Translations under genes and position numbers: made by a program
Notes under the pieces: generated by a model
What the model was told of the DNA's origin: nothing
The model's database searches: none
The model's input: the letters and a program-made list of their open reading frames with translations, nothing else
IMG/VR virus record: IMGVR_UViG_3300044729_001201
Location: 1-24,570 of that record
Strand: one strand, 5' to 3'
Source: a virus
Length of the DNA: 24,570 nucleotides
Shown: positions 19,291-24,570 of the stretch, piece by piece
How positions within the stretch are numbered: position 1 is the first letter of the stretch
Layout of the letters: each line of letters begins with the position of its first letter

Positions 19291-22211
19291 AATTTAAAAA
19301 GAATTTTATTGGACAAGACGGCTTTCAGTGGTGGATTGGCGTTGTTGAAGACCGCGATGATCCCGAAAAGTTGGGTAGATGCCGTGTGCGCGTTTTTGGC
19401 ATTCACACAGATGATCTGGTCGCAATCCCAACAGAAGATTTGCCATGGGCTATCTCAATTTATTCAGTTAATAATAATGATGCCTTTGCTGCGCCGAAAG
19501 AAGGCGAATATGTTTTCGGCTTTTTCCTAGATGGTTCTTTCTGTCAATCACCTGCAATACTTGGTGTCATTCCTGGTATCAATCAACAAATTGCACCTGT
19601 GGCAAAGGGATTTGGTGATTTAAGAACCTCTAAAAAGATTAAAAATTCTCCAAAGAAACCAATTGCGATTGATTATCCTGAAGCACCTTCTGGTCAAGTA
19701 GATGCCATCAGCGGAAACATTATTAATGATGCTGTTGGTGTAGAGAGAGTTGCAAGAGATAACATTATTATTCACGTGCCACTTTCGCGTACTGCAAGAC
19801 CTTCGTATATTGAAGGAAACCTATTCATCGTTGGATATAACCACAAATTCACAGCACAAGAATTAAAGAAAGGTCATATTGATCTTTTGAACGGAGAACT
19901 AGTTCCAATTCTCGGAATTAATGGCGCGGATACTGAAATAACTGAAACTCAGGCTAGAGTTCTTTTAAATCTAGACATTGCCGCTGCAATCGAAGCTGCT
20001 CGTTCATCTATCGGCGAGGAAGGATGGGGTGGATTGAACGTTGCACAGAAGGCTGGATTAACATTGACAGCATATAATCTTGGTGCACAGGTCAACTTTG
20101 AGAAAGACGGTATTCGTTCTGCAGTGACTTCAGGTGATGTTGTTCGAGCAGCTCAATTATTGAGCACTAGTGCATTAAGATCACTAACTGGTAAGTATCT
20201 GCATAGTGAAAACATTCTCTCTCATGCTGCAGCAACTCTGTTCAAATCAATCCCTAAAACAGAAATTTTAACTGAACGAGCTGATGTAACAAAAACTCGT
20301 AACCCAGTTTCTGCTTCAGGCGCAGGCATCGGCGTACAGGTTCACGAAACGGATATTTCAACAGACGACAATGCAGATTCTTTAAAGTATCCACTACAAG
20401 AAGATATTGGTAAGCCATCCATTTCTGATCTTGCCACTAAACTTGGAAAAACAACACCTCAACGATATAGAGAACGTTCGGTGATCAGCGCAAATGGTGC
20501 GTTTGGAGAGTCTTGGTCAGAGCCAGCACCAGCATACGCTGCCGAATATCCATATAACAAAGTAAAGGAAACCGAATCTGGTCACATCTTTGAGATGGAT
20601 GATACACCAGGGTTTGAGCGAGTTCATTTGGCTCATCGTTCAGGCAGTTTTACCGAGTTTTATCCAAGTGGTTCGAAGGTTGAGAAAATTGTAAAGAACA
20701 ATTATAGAATCGTGATGAGCGATGATCATCTGTACGTTGCTGGAAAAGTGAATATCGTTCTTGAGTCAAATGCACACATTAAGGTTGTTGGCGATTGTTT
20801 CTTGCAAGTTGAGAATAATCTAGAAGCATCTGTTAGTGGAAATATGAACGTTGCGATTAACGGCGGCTTCAACGTTAAAGCAAATACTCTTCACTTTGAT
20901 ATTGCTAACACATCAACAATTACAGCAAACAATCAGTATATTTCTATCGACGATAAACTTGTTATCAATTCAAACACATCAAACGTCACTACTGCAAACG
21001 ATTTAACGATATTCTCAGCAGCAAATCAATATTATACGACTGCAAATACAGTCTATCATAAGTCTAAGAATATTAAAATTGAATCTTCTGCAGACGTATC
21101 AATCAACTCAGCTGGAGTTGGTTACTTTACTACAACTGGAGTTTTAAATCTTAAGGGCGGCTCAACTCGTATCACTGGATCGACTGTTGATATTGACGGA
21201 ACATTAAATGCCACAACTACAAATATGAAGGCGACTGGAGCTGACTCCAATGGCGATACGCATCTACTTACCGTTGCTGGTGTCGGCGCTAATGCCGCTG
21301 CAAATGCTTATGCTTCTGTTTCGAGCAATTCTGCGATCGACGCTAATGTGGTTATCGATTTGTATTATTCAAGTAAGAAAAATCTCGATGAAATCGCAGA
21401 GACTTTAGAAATTACTGTCAAGCAGGTTCAAGAAGTATTAGATGCCTCTTCTTATTTAAGAACGCCAATCAAGAAAGGAACACCAACAGCTGCTCAGAAA
21501 TATCTCGAGCCAGATAAACTCGTACGATTGAGTGAAGAAATTAATATTGAAAACAATAGAAGTTTGGCAAACTATTTGGCAAATCCAGAAAATTACCGAT
21601 CTATTTACAGCAATGCAAAACGATTGATGCCGCCTATTTTAAGTTCTGGATCTGATTTGATTCTTAAAAATCAAGTCGGCGAGGATCTGATTGTCATTAA
21701 CGATTCAGCGGATATCACTCAGTGGTTTGAAAAGCAACTTCTATTAGCTGCCAATGGATACTGGAGAGAGTCTGGAGTGGATCTCAAGGGTAAACGACAA
21801 CCTTCAAATCCAAATATTCTCAGTCTATGGCGAAATCTTGGATTTATGAACGAGCCATGGAATATGAGCGATCAATCTAACTGGGCTATAGCATTCGTCA
21901 ACTTTGGATTGAAGCAAAACGGATATCGTTATGTGCAGACTCCAAATCCAAAGGACGTTGAAATTCGAATTGCGGATTACAGATTTAGTCGCGTTAATCC
22001 AGTTGACGCTCAACCTGGAGACGTTGTTCTCTGGAACAACGATCACGTGAACTTTGTTTATAAGAATATCAATGGAAATTTAACTTATATCGGCGGTTCG
22101 CAGCAACCAGATCCGCGGTTTGACGTTGCAGATACTCGCGTCGGAGATGTGTCTGTAGTTGGTAGTGGTGGTGCGCAAATTGTTACAATTCTCCGTCCGT
22201 CGAAGACATAA
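19287..22211 (+). CDS. 5: gp5-like spike/hub protein with lysozyme-like and CHAP-like domains
   Basis: 974 aa. Residues 1-100 are the gp5 OB-fold (WWIGVVEDRDDPEKLGRCRV, ILGVIPG). About 150-320 resemble a GH24 lysozyme (FIVGYNHKFTAQEL, ITETQARVLLNLDIAAAI, QKAGLTLTAYNLG), but the expected Glu next to His163 is Val164 and the Thr of TIG is Phe180. About 480-650 are short beta repeats as in the spike helix (VNIVLESNAHIKVVG). Around 687-721 a helix-turn-helix-like segment appears (NLDEIAETLEITVKQVQEVL). About 835-974 resemble a CHAP/TIGR02594-type peptidase (NWAIAFVNFGLKQNG, PGDVVLW, HVNFV) in which the usual Cys is Ala867 while His920 remains. So the spike seems to keep two hydrolase folds without full catalytic residues. 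T4 gp5 is 575 aa. Confidence 0.85.
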   Translation: MKFKKNFIGQDGFQWWIGVVEDRDDPEKLGRCRVRVFGIHTDDLVAIPTEDLPWAISIYSVNNNDAFAAPKEGEYVFGFFLDGSFCQSPAILGVIPGINQQIAPVAKGFGDLRTSKKIKNSPKKPIAIDYPEAPSGQVDAISGNIINDAVGVERVARDNIIIHVPLSRTARPSYIEGNLFIVGYNHKFTAQELKKGHIDLLNGELVPILGINGADTEITETQARVLLNLDIAAAIEAARSSIGEEGWGGLNVAQKAGLTLTAYNLGAQVNFEKDGIRSAVTSGDVVRAAQLLSTSALRSLTGKYLHSENILSHAAATLFKSIPKTEILTERADVTKTRNPVSASGAGIGVQVHETDISTDDNADSLKYPLQEDIGKPSISDLATKLGKTTPQRYRERSVISANGAFGESWSEPAPAYAAEYPYNKVKETESGHIFEMDDTPGFERVHLAHRSGSFTEFYPSGSKVEKIVKNNYRIVMSDDHLYVAGKVNIVLESNAHIKVVGDCFLQVENNLEASVSGNMNVAINGGFNVKANTLHFDIANTSTITANNQYISIDDKLVINSNTSNVTTANDLTIFSAANQYYTTANTVYHKSKNIKIESSADVSINSAGVGYFTTTGVLNLKGGSTRITGSTVDIDGTLNATTTNMKATGADSNGDTHLLTVAGVGANAAANAYASVSSNSAIDANVVIDLYYSSKKNLDEIAETLEITVKQVQEVLDASSYLRTPIKKGTPTAAQKYLEPDKLVRLSEEINIENNRSLANYLANPENYRSIYSNAKRLMPPILSSGSDLILKNQVGEDLIVINDSADITQWFEKQLLLAANGYWRESGVDLKGKRQPSNPNILSLWRNLGFMNEPWNMSDQSNWAIAFVNFGLKQNGYRYVQTPNPKDVEIRIADYRFSRVNPVDAQPGDVVLWNNDHVNFVYKNINGNLTYIGGSQQPDPRFDVADTRVGDVSVVGSGGAQIVTILRPSKT

Positions 22212-22214
22212 ATA
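22207..22214 (+). promoter_or_regulatory. T4-late-like box CATAAATA for gp25
   Basis: NATAAATA match overlapping the gp5 stop, 20 bases before ATG 22235. Predicted start near 22220 leaves a short leader carrying AGAGGA (22222-22227). The geometry is the best of the late-box candidates in the window. Confidence 0.5.
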
Positions 22215-22234
22215 ACCATTTAGAGGAACCATAA

Positions 22235-22627
22235 ATGGAAAGAACGTCGCGCGTTTATTCAGATCTTGACATTAAATTTAGTAAACATCCAGTTACTAAA
22301 GATGTCGCGATCAAAACGAATGAATATGCTATTATCAGCGCCGTTCGGAACATCATTATGACAAATTTTGGAGAGCGTCGTTTTACTCCAAAATTCGGCA
22401 GTGATGTGCTCTCTCAGCTCTTTGAGCCGTTAGATGATATGACTGCAATGAACATTAAAGAAGAAATCATTACAAGTCTGACTAACTATGAGCCAAGAGT
22501 TAAGATTGATTACGTCAATGTTGTTCCAAATTTCGATTTAGACGGATTTAATGTTACGATTCGTTTTTATCTCTTAAATTCGATTAAACCTATAACAACG
22601 GCTTTATTTCTTCAAAGGTTAAGATAA
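22235..22627 (+). CDS. 25: gp25 baseplate wedge protein
   Basis: 130 aa with AGAGGA 7 bases upstream. It matches the GPW/gp25 family: YSDLDIKFSKHPVTKDVAIK, ISAVRNIIMTNFGERRFTPK, FGSDVLSQLFEPLDD, and the NYEPRVKIDYVNV segment that holds the conserved EPR core. Length equals T4 gp25 (132 aa). It stabilises sheath attachment at the baseplate and pairs with gp6 and gp53 in the wedge. gp6 begins one base after its stop. Confidence 0.93.
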   Translation: MERTSRVYSDLDIKFSKHPVTKDVAIKTNEYAIISAVRNIIMTNFGERRFTPKFGSDVLSQLFEPLDDMTAMNIKEEIITSLTNYEPRVKIDYVNVVPNFDLDGFNVTIRFYLLNSIKPITTALFLQRLR

Positions 22628-22628
22628 A

Positions 22629-24570
22629 ATGGCAAATGTCGAGAGCAAACTAGTTATTTCAGAGCCAGACTTTTTTGCAATTAAGTCTAGCCTCAAGAAT
22701 TTTTTAAAGTCTCAGAGCACCTTTGCAGACTACGACTTTGAAGGTTCAACGTTATCTCAGCTGATCGATCTTCTATCATATAACACGCACTACTTGTCGT
22801 TCTATATGAATATGATTGCTAACGAATCTTTCTTGGACAGCGCATCACTCCGAGACTCAGTTGTTTCTCATGCAAAGATGTTGGGATATACCCCATCTTC
22901 TATCCGCAGCGCGAAGGCTCGTATTGATTTAAGTTTCACGCTTGCAAGCAATCCAGGGGTTGCGAGTATCACTTCTCTTACATTACCAAAGTTTACAAAG
23001 TTTGCTTCCTCTGCCATTGATGGTGTAAACTACATCTTCACTAACTTAGATGAAGTAACTGTTACAAAATCAAACAATGCATTTACCTTCAGCGATCTTG
23101 ATATTTTCGAAGGTAATCCAGTCACTCAAGTTTTCACTTATAATGAACAATTGAATCCATTACAAGAATTCAAATTGCTTGATAAAGATATTGACACTTC
23201 AACCATTGAAGTGATTGTTCAAAATTCTACAGTAGATCTAACTCAAGAAGCATTCACACTTGCAACAGATTCAACAACGCTAACTTCAGACAGTAAAGTT
23301 TATTTTCTAGACGAAATCACTAATGGAAATTATAAGATTTATTTCGGAAGTGATATTCTTGGTAAGAAACTTACAGACGGTAACATTGTTGTTATCTCTT
23401 ATGTAATCAGTAAAGGTAGAACAGCCAACAAGGCAACATCATTTAAACTTCTTGATTCAGTTGGTGGTTTAACAGAAGGCACAATTGTTGTTGATCAGGT
23501 TGCTGCTGGTGGTGCAGCTGCGGAATCAATTGAATCAATTAAGACTCTTGCGCCAAAAACTTATGCTTCAAATGGTCGCGCTGTTACCAAAAACGATTAC
23601 ATTTCGCTCATTCAACAACGCTATCCATCATTCGAAGCTGTCAACGTTTGGGGTGGTGAAGAAAATAATCCACCAGTTTATGGTAAAGTGTTTATTTCTG
23701 CAAAACCATCATCTGGATATGAGATTTCTAGAACAGAAAAAGATTATATTATTAACACTGTTATCAATCCAATTAGCATTCTTACAGTGACGCCAGAGTT
23801 TGTTGATCCAGACTTCAATTATCTCAATTTAAACGTTCGTGTTACATATGATCCAACTGCAACAACATTGACTCCAGGCGAACTGTCATCATTAGTTCGA
23901 ACACGCATCAATAACTATGCGAATACCTATCTTGATCAGTTCAATTCATACTTCAAGATTTCAAGATTGATGCACGAAATTGATATGGCTCATCCATCAA
24001 TCGTCAGTAACGACGTTGATGTTAAGATTGAAAAGAGATTGACTCCAATCCTTGGATCGTCAAGAAATTATATCGTGAAATTTTTCACTGAATTGAAACG
24101 TTCAACAGGAACAGATCGCATCAGCTCTGCACCAGCATATACTGCATATGATAACGAAGGTGTTCTACGTGAATTCTACTTCGAAGAAGTCCCACTATCA
24201 TCAACAGGTGTGTCAGCAGTTCAAGTCATTCTTGGTGGATCAAATTTGACTACAACTCCGAGATTAGATGTTATCGGTGACGGCATCGGCGCATCATTGA
24301 GAGCAGTTGTCACAAACGGCAAAATAACTTCTGTAATTATAGATAAATCAGGTTCTGATTATTCAACAGCATCAATCAAAGCATACGATCAAGATGACAA
24401 CCTATTAACAAATGTCGTGCTAAAGCCATTGATTGAGAATACAACTGGTAAACTCAGATCATACTATTTCGACAACAACAATATTAAGATTGTGTTTTCT
24501 GAAAATGCTGGTACAATTGACTATTTGATTGGAACGATTACACTATCTCAATTTAATCCATTAGATGTTA
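22629..24570 (+). CDS. 6: gp6 baseplate wedge protein (cut by the right edge)
   Basis: 647 codons are open to the edge with no stop; T4 gp6 is 660 aa, so little may be missing unless this version is longer. The N-terminus NVESKLVISEPDFFAIKSSL, FEGSTLSQLIDLLSYNTHYL, SFYMNMIANESFLDSASLRD and VVSHAKMLGYTPSSIRSAKA is typical of gp6/gpJ. Later, TYASNGRAVTKNDYISLIQQ, RYPSFEAVNVWGGEENNPPV and FISAKPSSGYEISRTEK are also diagnostic. The Ser/Thr/Gly-rich region after about residue 510 may be an added beta domain. gp6 forms the ring joining wedges in the dome-to-star change of the baseplate. Confidence 0.92.
   Translation, partial: MANVESKLVISEPDFFAIKSSLKNFLKSQSTFADYDFEGSTLSQLIDLLSYNTHYLSFYMNMIANESFLDSASLRDSVVSHAKMLGYTPSSIRSAKARIDLSFTLASNPGVASITSLTLPKFTKFASSAIDGVNYIFTNLDEVTVTKSNNAFTFSDLDIFEGNPVTQVFTYNEQLNPLQEFKLLDKDIDTSTIEVIVQNSTVDLTQEAFTLATDSTTLTSDSKVYFLDEITNGNYKIYFGSDILGKKLTDGNIVVISYVISKGRTANKATSFKLLDSVGGLTEGTIVVDQVAAGGAAAESIESIKTLAPKTYASNGRAVTKNDYISLIQQRYPSFEAVNVWGGEENNPPVYGKVFISAKPSSGYEISRTEKDYIINTVINPISILTVTPEFVDPDFNYLNLNVRVTYDPTATTLTPGELSSLVRTRINNYANTYLDQFNSYFKISRLMHEIDMAHPSIVSNDVDVKIEKRLTPILGSSRNYIVKFFTELKRSTGTDRISSAPAYTAYDNEGVLREFYFEEVPLSSTGVSAVQVILGGSNLTTTPRLDVIGDGIGASLRAVVTNGKITSVIIDKSGSDYSTASIKAYDQDDNLLTNVVLKPLIENTTGKLRSYYFDNNNIKIVFSENAGTIDYLIGTITLSQFNPLDV

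Noticed and set aside
1-24570. CRISPR arrays, insertion sequences, integrase, tRNA genes
   Set aside because: No spaced direct repeats, transposase or integrase motifs, and no cloverleaf other than the tmRNA acceptor domain were seen by eye.

Overview
The window is a stretch of a T4-like myovirus genome (Caudoviricetes, probably environmental). It carries the T4 order late co-activator gp33, helicase loader gp59, ssDNA-binding protein gp32, followed by a baseplate/neck block recognisable as gp26, gp54, gp4, gp48, gp53, a gp27-like hub, gp5, gp25 and gp6. Accessory genes common in aquatic T4-like phages (PhoH, a 2OG-Fe(II) oxygenase, a HAD phosphatase, a RecB-like nuclease) lie before it. The host is not named by the sequence. 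Signal-peptide proteins, a SleB-type wall hydrolase and a circularly permuted two-piece tmRNA gene point to a Gram-negative proteobacterium, most simply an alphaproteobacterium.

Layout. 1-1270 holds short, visibly more G+C-rich genes (one cut by the window edge), ending in a winged-helix-like protein with its own sigma70-type promoter and a strong terminator. 1273-6601 is an A+T-richer plus-strand run: a GIY-YIG protein, small unknowns, HAD, PhoH, 2OG oxygenase, nuclease, then a secreted glycine-zipper protein. 6602-9876 is an auxiliary block: peroxiredoxin, a one-helix membrane peptide, a secreted EF-hand protein, a CDGSH-like mini-protein, the permuted tmRNA with terminator, a membrane-anchored SleB hydrolase and GMP reductase. 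9878-11720 is the gp33-gp59-gp32 replication/late-transcription unit, closed by a terminator. 11719-15833 runs on the minus strand: gp4, an unknown, gp54, gp26, a 52-aa chaperone-like ORF and an acidic 471-aa protein at the tape-measure position. From 15856 to the right edge the plus strand carries gp48, gp53, the gp27-like hub, gp5, gp25 and gp6 (cut).

Most interesting signals. (1) A short peptide repeat, roughly E-[VIL]-L-[ED]-S-I-D-V-x-G-x-R-R, occurs ten times in three different structural proteins: the tail of gp54, the head of gp48 and the middle of the 471-aa protein. At DNA level it makes a near-identical inverted repeat flanking gp4. I do not recognise it from any described phage system. 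(2) A phage-borne circularly permuted tmRNA, with a readable tag and the G3-U70 alanine identity pair. (3) A gp5 spike with two wall-hydrolase-like domains that both appear to lack catalytic residues. (4) A 10-nt-period ATACAA array over the gp32 ribosome-binding site, a good candidate for gp32 autoregulation.

How the parts fit. Host-type promoters (TTTACT or TTGA.. with 17-nt spacers) precede the early/middle genes, and T4-late-like NATAAATA boxes lie near structural genes. gp33, gp59 and gp32 link replication to late transcription. The minus and plus structural blocks together would build the tail hub, tube cap and wedges. All family assignments come from motif recognition by eye; no database search was run.
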